Below, in pieces: positions 25,800-38,859 of a stretch of 64,000 bases of DNA. The notes below the pieces were generated by a model. It was not told the DNA's origin. It did no database searches and was given only the letters and a program-made list of their open reading frames with translations. The stretch covers positions 7,794,101-7,858,100 of the forward strand of contig NC_135550.1 of the NCBI RefSeq assembly GCF_964340395.1, given 5' to 3'. The position numbers and the translations under genes were made by a program. Numbering within the stretch: position 1 is the first letter of the stretch; each line of letters starts with the position of its first letter. The DNA comes from Glandiceps talaboti (lineage: Eukaryota; Hemichordata; Enteropneusta; Spengelidae).

Positions 25800-26625
25800 G
25801 CCGCCAACCATTTGCCCCCTGGCATTTTGCCCGGCCCCGGCCCATTGCCCCCTGGACATTTTGTTCGCTTGCCCCCCCCCCCCAAATATATCAACATAGT
25901 CCACATCGTCAAGTTGAAATGATCATAAGAGTAGCTAATACGTTATTTAGTCTAGTAGTACAAATTTAGTGAACATTTTCGACAAAAAGGTGTCATTTTT
26001 ACTCCGAGAGCTAACACTATGCCATTGTGGTTCGTATTGCTAAGAGAGCCCATTGTTTGTTTTAAAGGAATTTATCACGGTCCACTGTGGTTCCTTTAAT
26101 TTAACCAAGAGACAAGGAGCAAACCGATATTTTTATCCTTTTTAATGTAAACTCGTCACTTGCTCTATGAAATCAAATTAGCACTATAGTCTTTTACCCA
26201 ACCCAGTATCCATGACATCGAACACAACATTTCCTTTTAACAAACAGAACACTGAGTACAGTCGTTTCTAATTCGCAATAATTTCTGACATTTGTATTAT
26301 GCGATAACTATTGTCATTTACTGTTGTCATATAAATATTATAAGTCTCTACAACAATTAAGGACCTATGTGAATTATCATTTACATTGTTTTCGAGTATT
26401 ATTAAAATTGAATGAAAGTATTTCGTCCTTTGTTATTAAGCTTCAGAATTTATTATCTATGTAATTCAAGAATGAATAGTGAGATAAAACTAAACTTAAC
26501 ATTTCTTGAGGTACTTTCGACTCAACTGACGGGAGACAAAATGACCGAGGGGCAACGGGCCGGGGAGTTTAAAGGGGCAGGGGTCAGTGAGCCAGGGGGC
26601 AAAGGACAGGGGGGGAACAAACCTG
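25800..26625. mobile_element. possible element with G/C-rich inverted ends
   Basis: The left end holds TTTGCCCCCTGG, CATTTTG, CCCGGCCC and CATTGCCCCCTGG. The right end near 26535-26610 holds the complements CAAAATG, GGGGCAACGGGCCGGGG and CCAGGGGGCAAA. The middle is AT-rich without a recognised protein. The extent is approximate. Confidence 0.4.
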
Positions 26626-26639
26626 CTTGGACAAGAATT

Positions 26640-27530
26640 GATAAAGCGCAAACGCCCCACAAAGCTTTTTGACGCAGCTTTAATATTAACTAACTCGGTT
26701 GCATAATTACTTATTTTCGGTAATTAGGCAATGACTAAAGAATGCAAGCTTCGAACTTCAAATTCTGTTGTTCATATATACACTGATTACGACAAAGGGC
26801 ACATTTTTGGGCAAGCTTGTCGTTATAGGATATACCATTGGCAGTTCAAAATATCGGATATAATTACTGCATGTACTTACGAACTAATCGATCTTACGGA
26901 AATAAATAAAAAATTACAGTCTCCACTCAACAGTCCTCTACGGTACGACAGCTGTAACTACCTAAAGAGTGTACCATTTACTTTACATGAGGCTACAATT
27001 TCGTATAATTAACTGATAAAAAATTTAGCTTTCTTTATAATTCATTTGGCATAAGTTACATTGTTGTGTGCATATGTATCGTTAATGTTCCAGTATTGTT
27101 ACATCCATCACTCTATCATTCAATCAATTAGAAAGACGCTGTTTGAACAACCACTGTTGAATTTAAGCGGTTTTGTGAGTGGATAATTTTATGACAATTT
27201 TTTTTACGAATGTCGTTTATATTTAGAAAACACATCCTTCGATGGTACTAGTTAAGCTTACACTTTCCTTTAGATTCACGTACAAAGTGAATTAATACCA
27301 CGATTAAATAATGTACAATGTGAAATCATTTTGATACAATGCAATTCCCTCTAAATTTCATTTATCAAAATTTCATTTAACTTCTACATAGATATATTGG
27401 TAATAGATATCATGTTTTAATTAGTCATTTTGAAATCACCACTATCAAATGATACTTGAAACATTGTTTACTGTTTTGATGGTGAGTGATTTTGCATATT
27501 AAAAGCAGCGTAAACTTAGATTTTCCTAGT
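26640..27530. other. interval without a supported feature
   Basis: The plus ORF at 26731-27012 (93 codons) has ordinary amino-acid composition but no recognised family. It could be an exon of the unknown gene suggested at 27536. Confidence 0.25.
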
Positions 27531-27535
27531 CTCAG

Positions 27536-27851
27536 GATTCTTATGTCCGGTAAACTATTACTTCATCGCCACAGATCTTTAGGTCCATTCTTGTCTCAAG
27601 GAAGTCGGATGAAACGCCCTTCAAGGTTTCTTCAAAACTGTTTGTATTACTTCATGGTAGCGATCCAGTACACCTGTATTAGAATGGAAGAAATACACAG
27701 TCATAATATCAGATTAAACGATAGAGACATAGTCAAGAATTTGTCAGCTGTAACTATGGAATTGATCACTCTGATGAGGATCGTCGACCAAGACAGATCG
27801 AAAGCTCATCAATGCTTAAAAAAACAACTTTTAACTGCTTGTGTGTTATGA
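27536..27851 (+). CDS. possible terminal exon of an unidentified gene
   Basis: An open frame of about 104 codons follows a good acceptor (TTTTCCTAGTCTCAG|GATT) and ends in TGA at 27849. The product is basic and helical-looking (e.g. LNDRDIVKNLSAVTMELITL), with four cysteines and no low-complexity sequence. I do not recognise the family. No upstream exon could be joined with confidence, and the ORF could be chance. It stands out only because its composition is protein-like and it begins at a strong splice acceptor. Confidence 0.3.
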
Positions 27852-28057
27852 CCTTTGGCAATCATTTGATCTACGAAGCTGATGAATATTTTTAGTCAAG
27901 AAATTGTGTGGTTCTTCTTTTTCGTATGATTGCACATCACTTTATCTACTTAGTTCAATATATTGTGTGTGCTGAAAATGATCATTTCAGCTATATGGAA
28001 ATTTGATTACAGTTTTTCATTTGGTCTGCCTATATGCATGTATGGATGAAGTGATTA

Positions 28058-28880
28058 TGTCACGAACCAATATATGAATATTTACTATATCGACAAGTTC
28101 GTCCTCTTGTCTAGTCTAAAATATATCAAATTCACTTTTAATTTGAGCTACCAGACAAATAGTTTTAACCCTGGCTCTAATCGGTTGAATGACGAGTAAA
28201 CTCGGCATTGTCACATTGTGATCAGTTGAGTGTAAAAATAATCTTTTTGCTTTGATTAATGAGATCACATGGGCTTCGTCTACGATAAGTTAGAATTTCG
28301 CTCACGATATCATTTTCCGATAATTATCACCGATTACGTCATCGTTTACCTATATCCAATCGCATAGAAGATATTATGACATCATTGTTTAATAATAGAA
28401 ATGTGGATAATAAAGGCCTGAAAGGATTTAGATGAGAAAAGGGATACCATAGTCCAGACATGCGCATTGGACAGTTACTAAACTAGAAAGATCAGCATAC
28501 ATAAAATTGTGCTGAACTAGGTACAGTAGAAAAGTGACGTGTGTTTATAACGCAATCATATGAAAAAGAAAACCTCAACAATTTGTGTCTGTGACTCTAA
28601 ATTTAACAAACAAGCAACTGACTAAAATGTTCAAGTAATTCTATCTGTGATGTGGGAAATCATCGAGTTATATTTTTGACAAATAATGGTGCGTGATTGA
28701 TCAACTGCATGAGTAAAACATGCATGGAATTGTAATGATACATGTATACATTAGCCAAAATCATTGCAATATAATGCACATTGCCTATGCTAAAATGGTG
28801 GAAATGCACTTCTTTAATCGTGTAACCATGTGAGGATGGATGATATTACCACCCTTACAACCCTTGTGAAAAGCAAAAAT
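28058..28880. repeat. left arm of ~0.8 kb inverted duplication
   Basis: Nearly the exact reverse complement of 31530-32360; the arms look more than 90% identical by eye, with scattered substitutions and short indels. The inner end lies inside the predicted last coding exon of the ATP-grasp gene (minus), so this arm includes about 22 codons, the stop at 28814-28816 and roughly 750 bp of 3' UTR or downstream sequence. Example pair: CCAGACATGCGCATTGGACA near 28455 with TGTCCAATGCGCATGTCTGG near 31947. Confidence 0.95.
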
Positions 28881-31800
28881 CCTCCATCATTTACTGAATT
28901 GGGCACTCCTGATTCGAACAAGTCTGAGCGTGTTCCCCACGCCATGCCTTTCATCGTTTCACAGTCAGTCTCCATACAATCTCTGCGTGTCTGCAGCAGA
29001 CTAGCTGATGAAAGTAGTCAGTAAAACACAAAGGATACTGTGACAGATATAAGTCTTAAACAACAATGTATGTTTTTGTTTTTTTGTGTGCTTTTCTGCC
29101 CTGGGTGTGAATACTGAGGTTTTAAATACCTGAATAAGTTGGTGCTATCAAATCCACAGTAGCAATCGTCGTTCCCTCATCACCATACGGTGGAGGGATA
29201 TAGCAATCCTTAGAATACCATGGTCTTACAACTTCTCCGAAATCAGGATCATTTAGGTCCAATAAGTCATTCATTTTACCCGATTCAAAAGTGGTTACCA
29301 AGCCATGCAGACCATACAGACCAGTGTATGTTGGCGTTTTGACAGTTTCTCCCTTGGCTAGGTCAGTAAGAGCACAAACCGGATCACCATTCTTTAAACT
29401 CTGTCGGTATATTTTTATAATGGGTGAAAACATTCTAGCATTTATTTCCATCAATTTACATTCCCCTGTCTTCAAGATGAAGAATTCAACAGCCAGAAAA
29501 GCATTGTTGTAACCATAGTCGACCATTCTTTCTACTATTTCCTTGTATCTCTGCTTGATGTTTTGGAGTACATATTTCTCCAAGGCACTAGGTATAATAA
29601 AACCCTTTGGGCAAGAGGGTCTTTTGTTCCAGTACGAAATGTCATGTATGGGCCACTGGATTATTTGGCCATTGGCAATCAACCCATCAATGCCAACGGT
29701 TGCAGTAGCATCTACATATTCTTCCAACAGTGCACCATTTTGGAAAGCCTCTGGGTATTGTTGTGGGTCTATTTTACCATCCAAATATGGCGGCAGCCAT
29801 TTTGTTGATACTGTCTTGTACACGTCCATTTGCCTGGCTAAATCACCTAGAGATGTTACCTTGGCAACACCAAATGATGCAGTTCCAGTGCATGGTTTAA
29901 TGAATGCGGGTACACCAATATATTGCAGAGCATTGACAAGTGTGTCTTGGGAACAGTTGTCAACATCTAGATATGTGTATTTGATGGGATTTGGATCTGG
30001 GTCTAAGAATTTGCGAGTCAAATACTTATTGTATGTTAATAATGTGGATAGAAAGCCTGGACCTGGAATGTGAGGAAATTTATCACATAATGCTGCGTGG
30101 ACCAGTGACGATGGGTCTCTAAATGACAAGATAAGATCAATATTATTTCTGTGGACCATCTCTTCACAGTGCCGTGTGTATTTGGCAAAATTAAATTCAC
30201 TGTCCATAGCATGGCCACCCGTACTGCCTGCTGGGTTATATGCTTTTATCATCTGTACATTCGATAGCATACATTTGTCTAATTGTGCATTGAACTCATC
30301 TTTCCATGAGGGCAGCAACGCAAGGGCATTCAGGTTTCGTTTCTAGAATGGAAAAGAAAACATTATGTACAGAGGCTGAATGTACTATCTAAAACGTTCT
30401 ACCGATGCTACTGTGTAGCCTAGTAACTGGTCAAATGGGGATTTCGACTATCATCTCATCACACGTGCACGGCTATCACTTGCCATGCAGTTTGTTTTTT
30501 TAATAATGACACTATATACAGACAGATAGGGGCTGCAAATTCTTATCGATTATTTTTAAGTTACCCCCGAGAGATGATGTCAATAGCGTCATCAGGTGAT
30601 AGCAAAATCTCGAAGATGGAACTGCACAATGTAAACGTGATTAGATAGACATTATGAATGTTTCAGTTTGCAGGAGTAGCCGATCGAGCACAATGGGATA
30701 AATTCCAAGATGGACATATGCATATGTACGTACGTGTATCTGCGGTGGGTTGAACGTCACTGTTGGAAATTGTAATCTAATTCTAGGTTATAATAAACAA
30801 CCGGTACGGAAATTACTAGTCGTGATAGGAGACCATAGTCAAAATCTCTAAATGGCTAGATACTAAGCTACTGACTTGTAACTAATCATAGTCTAGTCCA
30901 AGCCAACTCGAGCCTAGATCCTTCACACGTGATATAATTTTAAGCTTGAATGCAAAACGCTAGGCGTCTGCGAAGGGACATTTACTGATGAGGGAGCATG
31001 CGGATAAGCCTGGGCCGGGGGAATTAGGGACTCACTTTTTACAAGTCGGTACTCGGGGGAGGGCCATAATTTAGAAAATGTTTAGAAAATTGAAATTAGA
31101 GAAGGGTCACGTTTTCCTTTGACTCATTTTTCTTTTATCTAACTTTGCATTATTTTGTGATTTTGGCATCATCCCACCACAGCCACAATTCCAAATCCTA
31201 CTGCTACTGCTACCACAAACTCACTGTGATGGTGGTGGTGGTGGTGGTGGTGGTGGTGGTGGTGGTGGTGGTGGTGGTGGTACTAGTGGGAAACAATAAA
31301 TGCCTTCTAAAAAAACTATCAATGTGGAGGGATCTGACTACAGAACAATTCCCTGTCTCTAGTGGAATTCGAACCCAGGACAACTAATCTTGAGCCCTAA
31401 AAACTACGCCATGGGGAGGCGGTATTAATTTGTTTATTCAGTGAAATATTTAAACAAGGGGTGGTCATATTTTAGAGAAAGAAAATTGTGGGAGGGACAC
31501 TTTTTAGCACAACTGACTATGGGGCGGTCACATTTTTTGCATTTCACATGGGTTGTAAGGGTGGTAATATCATCCATCCTCACATGGTTACACGATTAAA
31601 GAAAGTGCATTTCCACCATTTTAGCAAAGGCAATGTGCATTATATTGCAATGATCAAAGTTTGGCTAATGTATACATGTATCATTACAATTCCGTGCATG
31701 TTTTACTCATGCAGTTGATCAATCACGCACCATTATTTGTCAAAAATATGACTCGATGATTTCCTACATCACAGATAAAATTACTTGAACATTTTAGTCA

Positions 31801-33537
31801 GTTGCTTGTTTGTTAAATTTAGAGTCACAGACACAAATTGTTGAGGTTTTCTTTTTCATATGATTGCGTTATAAACACACGTCACTTTTCTACTGTACCT
31901 AGTTCAGCACAATTTTATGTATGCTAATCTTTCTAGTTTAGTAACTGTCCAATGCGCATGTCTGGACTATGGTATCCCTTTTCTCATCTAAATCCTTCCA
32001 GGCCTTTATTAACCACATTTCTATTATTAAACAATGATGTCATAATATCTTCTATGCGATTGGATATAGGTAAACGATGACGTAATCGGTGATAATTAAC
32101 GGAAAATGATATCGTGAGGGAAATTCTAACTTATCGTAGACGAAGCCCATGTGATCTCATTAATCAAAGCAAAAAGATTATTTTTACACTCAACTGATCA
32201 CAATATGACAATGCCTAGTTTACTCGTCATTCAACCGATTAGAGCCAGGGTTAAAACTATTTGTCTGGTAGCTCAAATTAAAAGTGAATTTGATATATTT
32301 TAGTCAAGAGGACGAAATTATCGATATACTAAATATTCAAATATTGGTTCGTGACATAAACACGTAAACAGACTAAGGTAGTACAGATGGAAGGGTAGCA
32401 TATAGATGGCACTTATACCTGCCATCTAAAACTACCCATGATTTTCCGTGCATGCACTCAACCAGCCAGACTGAGTATATAGATGGCAGGTAGTATAGAC
32501 GGTTAATCACTTGTTTAAACTCTGCATATAGTCGTCGGAGGTCAAACCTCAAACTGACCATTTACATTTCTTGTATCTAATCATGTCGTTGTATTGCATT
32601 GTATTGTATTGTATTGTATTGTACTGAGCAAATTAATATAATTATATTAGTAGGAGCAGTTATTGCTATGTGTTATTTTATTAAACTGACATGGATTGGC
32701 CATGACTAAAATAGCAACTAACAGTACGAACTAACAAACAGATTGTAGCCTTATTTTTTTGTGTTTGAACTTTTTATCGTTCCAGGGTTTGCAGTAAAAA
32801 ATGTTTTTGGAGTGGAAACCCTGGAACAATAAAAAAAAAAACTCGAACAAAAAAAATAAAGCTGCAATATTGCAGAAAGGGAGCATCCAGTAATGACAAG
32901 GAGGGGACCTCCGGACCTAGTTCAACATCTCCCCTCCACCACATTATCCCCTATATCTTGCCATGCTGGTCCCCCTTTACACTGTAAGACCCACCCCTCT
33001 CCTCACACCACAACTAACACTTAATTCACTACAATTCATTGATATCTTATTATATTACTTAACAATGGTGGCAGTGGTGGGATGTGGTAATAGTAGGATT
33101 TGGAACCAGTGGCGGTGGCGGGATCATGCCAAAATCACACAATAATGTAGAGTTAGATATCTTTTTTTAAAGGGTCAAAGTAAAATGTGACCCTCCCCAA
33201 ATGTCCATTTTCTAAAACACGGCTCTCCCCCAGGACCGATTTGTAAAATGTGACCTCCAAGTTCTCCAACCCAACCCAACCCCTTGTAATTACTGAAGGC
33301 TCTCATGACTCACCGACACGCAATACTAGTTACGTGTCACGCGTCCTATTAGTATAGAGAGAACAAAAGTCAAATGAAAGCAGACTGTACAGCAAATTTA
33401 AGGGTACGGTCGTAAGATTGCATTCATTTTAACAACAAAAAGATAATATGGCTACCAACCTGCAGATAGCAGAGGTCGTTGCGACGACGAGAACACGAGA
33501 TTAATAGATGCAGAACACTTCGCGAAAACCTCATCAT
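28814..33537 (-). CDS. ATP-grasp superfamily ligase-like protein
   Basis: Three-exon model: 33537-33460 (tentative first exon, CTGCAG|GTTGG), 30342-29130 (certain) and 29004-28814 (probable last exon, CATCAG|CTAG). Phases are 0 and 1; the product is 493 residues. The large exon encodes an ATP-grasp fold: FIKPCTGTASFGVAKV (~173-188) is the ATP-binding glycine-rich loop with its lysine. LLEEYV (~231) is the hinge acidic strand, and MEINARMF (~324) is the metal-binding E-x-N with following arginine. Known: enzymes of this fold join a carboxylate to an amine or thiol through an acyl phosphate. The overall arrangement suggests a carnosine-synthase-like or amino-acid-ligase-like member, but the substrate cannot be inferred. 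Intron 1 (3.1 kb) contains two TIR elements and an inverted copy of the gene's own 3' end. The first exon has an arginine-rich, unconvincing N terminus and may be wrong. Confidence 0.75.
30985..31535 (+). mobile_element. truncated copy of the AGGGAGCCTTCAG TIR family (copy A)
   Basis: Collinear with the full element at 36436: CACTTTTTACAAG, CTCGGGGGAGGGCCATA, TTTAGAAAATG, then a (GGT)n array (31231-31281), AAACAATAAATGCCTT, GGTCATATTTTAGAGAAA and CACTTTTTAGCACAACTGAC. The expected right end (poly-C, GTAATTACTGAAGGCTCC) is missing: homology stops where the inverted-duplication arm begins at about 31530. It lies within the ATP-grasp intron. Confidence 0.7.
31530..32360. repeat. right arm of ~0.8 kb inverted duplication
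   Basis: Reverse complement of 28058-28880. It lies in intron 1 of the ATP-grasp gene, antisense to the gene's own 3' end. Its left boundary interrupts TIR copy A, so this arm is probably the derived copy. Confidence 0.95.
32743..32868. repeat. hairpin-forming inverted repeat (~126 bp)
   Basis: ATTGTAGCCTTATTTTTTTG and GTTCCAGGGTTT on the left pair with AAACCCTGGAAC and AAAAAATAAAGCTGCAAT on the right, around a ~25-nt loop. Confidence 0.8.
32877..33312 (-). mobile_element. AGGGAGCCTTCAG-type TIR element (copy B)
   Basis: The left end AGGGAGCATCCAGTAATGAC pairs with the right end GTAATTACTGAAGGCTCTC. Internal sequence (GTGGTAATAGTAGGATTTGG, GATCATGCCAAAATCACA, CATTTTCTAAAACACGGCTC) is the reverse complement of copy A at 31040-31260. 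It lies within the ATP-grasp intron, 125 bp from the proposed first exon. Confidence 0.7.
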
Positions 33538-33539
33538 AC

Positions 33540-36010
33540 TTTTATTTGTACAGTAGTGGGGTAGGTGTAGTTATTATTGTTGTAGGCTTATAGCTTCAGT
33601 AAAGTTGGTCTCGCAACACACCTTACAATATGGTCATGCAAACTGCAATGAAGATTAAGAACAAGAACGCCTGCCCGGAAGTACGTGCATGTACGTTCTG
33701 GACATGTACTTTGGAATTACATTTTGAGTGGGGTCTTATATAGTTTAAAAGGGGGTGACCCTAAAAGGAATGACAACACGAATAACAGTATGTAAACAGT
33801 GGAATGACATCCGTTCATAGACCCTCCACCAAGTAGAATGACAGCCGCCACTCTATAATATTAGTGAAATTATAGTAATTCCAATGTTTTGAAAAACGAC
33901 TGACGACATATCCTGTATGTAAATAGTAAAACCAGAGCTGTTATTTCTTCCGCGACAATGTTGGTGGTGCGGCTTGGACGGTGCCGTAAAAGAGGCTGTG
34001 GTTTACGACGATGTTGCGTACGCCCATCTCAAGACAGAGAAACATTTCTTCCAGGATTTGAGTTAAAAGAATTCTACATTGCAAGTACAGAAACTAGCCA
34101 TAAATGCCAAATTCCTAGGTATATATATGTGTCTCTACCACCGCAGCCGTAGGCGGCACCTCAACTTATAAGATTCTTGTTAAACTAATTAACTATTGGC
34201 AAATACTGAAACAAACCAAAACACTACCATCAAATCAAAGTACTACGAATACTGCCCTGATTTAGTACCTTGAATACTGTAACTTTTCATGATGATAAAA
34301 TAATTTTAAATGGTATGGCATGCAACAAATAGAGTTTGAGAATTTTTCTCGATGTAAATTTAAATTTGCTGACTGAATTCAAATTCAGTTGTATTCAGGA
34401 GAGTGTATTGTTAGTGTTACCACCTTGGCATGTTAAAACAACACAGCACTCTTTTAAAATGAAATTCCAGGAGTGGGAGGTGGGAGGTGGGAAACTCCTT
34501 CCTGTATGTACAGGGAACCTTGCACACCCCTGTAACATTCACATACCTAGGACAGGGTTGTGCACATAGCTGTACCATCTCAGTGGAGCCACGGGGTCTA
34601 GATCTGTACCAGCAATGTGTACAATATCCCTGTAACAGCTCTGGCCAACACACTAGGTGTAGTTCTCGATTTGACCGGATGTGTAGCTGGTATGCCAACA
34701 TGAATGTAACATGGATGTGAAAAATAGCAGTGCAACATAGGCTTTTACAACATCCATGTACAACAGCTTTTTCCCACAGTCATGTATTGTGAATGGGGGG
34801 GGGGGGTGTCATTGTGTTTTGGATTGTGAGGGAAGAAAAAAATCCTTTTTCTACAATGGCATATAGCCTTGTCTGAAATGTGGTACATGTAAATATTTGT
34901 TCTTATCCCTGTTTCTTACATGAATTCTCTAATATATTAGTTCAAACATAACTTTACATAATATAATATAATATACACATACATATACATATACATGTAT
35001 ACATATACATACATATACATATTACATATACATGTATTACCTAGCTACCACACATGTACATGTAGAGTAAATGCTTGGCTGTTTCACAATCAGTGCTTCG
35101 CTTATATTGCACTTTGGGGCAAAAGTGAACTTGAAAGTTTCGTAATGGTAATCTTCATAGATAGTTTTACTACATGTATATAGAAAATAGAAAGCTGTCG
35201 TTATCGGTCATGATATGATGATGCTGTAAATGTCACACAACATGAACGTGCACAGTGTGAAATGTGAAATGTGAAGTGTGAAATGTGAAATGTGAAATGT
35301 GAAATGTGAAGTGTGAAGTGTGACGAGAGCGGAGAGAGCGGAGACAATTAAGTAGGCCGAAAATGAAGAGTAGCAAGATGAGTGGTGGGAGTGATAATTG
35401 GCAGCATTGTGGCCTTCTTGTAGTCGTGAAGCTTCACTTGTGCCGCACGTCACCAAAACGTGAATTTATATAACATGATATATAAGAGATAGGACTCAAC
35501 TTTTAAATTTCTTACTAGAAGAATATAAAAGTAAAATTCTGGAAATCGAAATTTCGTTGTAAGCTATGAATTGCCTGACGTATATTTTTTGGACCATGGT
35601 CTAATACATTTTATATGCCCGACACTGTCTCTTTTACCAGTCCCCTGTGTATTATTGTACAATAACTGCAGTATAAACTATATAGCGGTTTCGCTCCGTC
35701 ACTCTTGGTCTTCCGCTATGTAAACCCAATAAGAAAAAAAAGTAAAATAAGGAAAAATGTTGAGTAATGTACACAAAATAAAATAATATAAATAAGAAAG
35801 AGTTGCAAATAAAACAAAGCTATATTTATTGCAGTTATTAAATTGTACATGTATATCTTTCTGCGTTTGTGACAATGACGTACTTGCAAGGTTATCTTTT
35901 TATTTAAATTTGATTTGACTTGATTACTTTTTTTTTTGTTTTTGAAAGGCTATAGCCTGGTCACTGCGCTGTTGAGATACACCTCCTAACCCTCAAGATA
36001 CGACCACCTA
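33540..36010. other. intergenic interval
   Basis: Contains a (CATATA)-type stretch near 34975-35035 and a 7-bp (GTGAAAT/GTGAAGT)n array at about 35260-35325. The ORFs at 33958, 34336, 34417 and 34487 have no recognisable domains. Confidence 0.45.
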
Positions 36011-36014
36011 TATC

Positions 36015-36137
<123 letters not shown>

Positions 36138-36194
36138 TAAATTCATCATTATGATGGCAGCGATGGGATTGACTCCTTACCATTGATTATCAGT

Positions 36195-36305
36195 CCCTTT
36201 TCACATCAAATGTGGAGGCTGGCCACTTTTTATAAACGGAATCGGGGGAGAGCCACTTTTTACGGAACCGCGACTGGGCTTAATTTTCCCCGGCTCCTCG
36301 TAATT
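36195..36305 (+). mobile_element. solo right-end fragment of the AGGGAGCCTTCAG TIR family
   Basis: GCCACTTTTTATAAACGG, GGGGGAGAGCCACTTTTTAC, CCGGCTCCTCGTAATTATAT match the last ~110 bp of the 36436-37019 element. Confidence 0.55.
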
Positions 36306-36435
36306 ATATTCAGTGTCATTGCATTGATCATTTGCTAGATGGCGCACTCTACGTACATATATAGTCCATGACCATAGGTTGCTGTACGATACAAAATTAA
36401 CTCTCTACAGGAAAGTCGTCAGAGTTGTTTGTCTG

Positions 36436-37019
<584 letters not shown>

Positions 37020-38859
37020 TAAGAAAAGTTTTACGTTCTTGTATGCATGTGCATGTGGGGGAGGGGCGTTCAAACACAAAAGCTACAGATTAATTGTCTG
37101 TGATGATCCTCTTTGCTCAAATGCAACAACATTCACCTAACAGACCAATATGCATGTTCAACTGTGGAGCACGTAATCACAGTCCATAAGAATAAGAATG
37201 TATGTGGTACAGAGTTTAGTAAAGGTATAGGACATCTCAGTTCAGCGGGGAAAGTTATCCGTTTATATCTATGCTGTCTGGTAGTGAGATGGCTTAATTT
37301 TCCTTTCAATGTTTAAACAAACCAATTTTATAATTGGTAGCCTAGATACCTCACACTGACAGATTTTGACTAGCATCCCTCTGCAAACTACTACAGAGTC
37401 CAGACTACAGTGGGACGTTTAGTCGAAATCCACCAGTGCAAAGGAGCTAGCTATATATGCTAATAACCTTGTACCACTATATAAATATAGCTATATATAA
37501 CACACTGCATGTATATTTTCTAAGCCTTTCTCAAGTATTTTATTCAAAATGTTGCTAATAATTGACACAACTGATTAATTACAGCTTGGTACCTCACAAA
37601 AAAATTGGAATATTTCAAAAATATATTTTGTCTCCCCTTTTCACCCCAACCCCTACCCACACCCCATTCTTGTTACTTTGGGGTAGAACACTGCCCCCAG
37701 TCTGCCAATAGCTGAAAACTAGCACATGTATTAATCTAGCATTATGTGATACTCACTACAGTGAATTTCATTACTTTCCATGGAATGGTTATTGTGGAAT
37801 GTGCTCCTGATCAAGGGGTATATTTTAATCCGTTATGAAACACATAATGATGATAAACATATGAAGAGTGTATAGGTTAATGACATAACCACAATAAATG
37901 TCAATTGCAAGAATTCATCATTTCATATCCCTATCAGTCTGAAATGTGGGTGGAACATGGCCTGCACAGAACTCTGGTCATACATTACAATGGAGGAGAA
38001 GGTACTAGTATTTCCAATAGACCAGGTATCACGAAAACGAAAGATCATCTAGTATGACCACTAGGAGTGCTGTTTCAAAACAGATTTTGGACTACGGTGA
38101 AGTGTGGGCAATGGCATGACTGTTGAATACTGAGGCTGCTTCCTTCTAAATTGGTTGTTGACAAAAAGTATAATTTCTGAGTGCTTCAATGATATTCTCA
38201 GTCCATCCAAATAGTTCTGCTTATTTCATTTTAAATAATGTAAATTTTTGGAACTTGAACCAGAATATGGTGTAAATGTGCTTATAAGTTATATCATTTA
38301 CTCACTCAGCTCATTTAGCCATGACAGTATACTGTAAAAAGGTATACATTCCAAGATAACATTAAACTAGTCTTTAAGATACGACCTTCATGCCATGCTA
38401 TCAGCCAGCACTCACAGAAGCCTGTATAGGGTTGAACAACATGGGCTGAACAACAATCTTACAGGCTAGCAGGAACAAGTTCGGTTAACATTTTCATGAT
38501 TTTACAAGTATTGAGTACCACTGTGAGGTTGTACATTTATATTTGACAGTTGCTACTAAAGAAAGATTGCCACAGCCTCTTGTTTTAGGTTGACCTAGCA
38601 TGACCTTTGACCTAGCATGACCTAACATAAAATTCTGTAGTTCACTATAACCATTACATTGACAGTTCCAGTCATCTGATGTGGTAAAAAGAAGAATTTT
38701 CTCATCATTTGGTTTGAATTAAAATCTTTCAAGTTCATTTCAGCAACATGAATAATATTAAGTATCTATTTTAAAAAAAGATGTCTTTTCTTGACAAGTT
38801 ATCAAGTAAATATTTTCTTTGGATTCTTTCCCTGTGTAGGTGACAGATTTTTAGATTGT
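37020..38859. other. interval downstream of ERG28
   Basis: Likely includes the ERG28 3' UTR on the minus strand. No other exon is recognised. GACCTAGCATGACCT-type direct repeats occur near 38592-38622. Confidence 0.35.

Noticed and set aside
29543-30073. 176-codon plus ORF antisense to the ATP-grasp exon
   Set aside because: It is the reverse-frame shadow of a clearly conserved coding exon.
31488-31718. 76-codon plus ORF
   Set aside because: It crosses the boundary between TIR copy A and the inverted arm, so it is a chance fusion of repeat sequence.
34417-34720. Cys-rich ORFs on both strands (94 and 77 codons)
   Set aside because: They are mutual antisense frames without splice context, and the cysteine spacing fits no domain I know.
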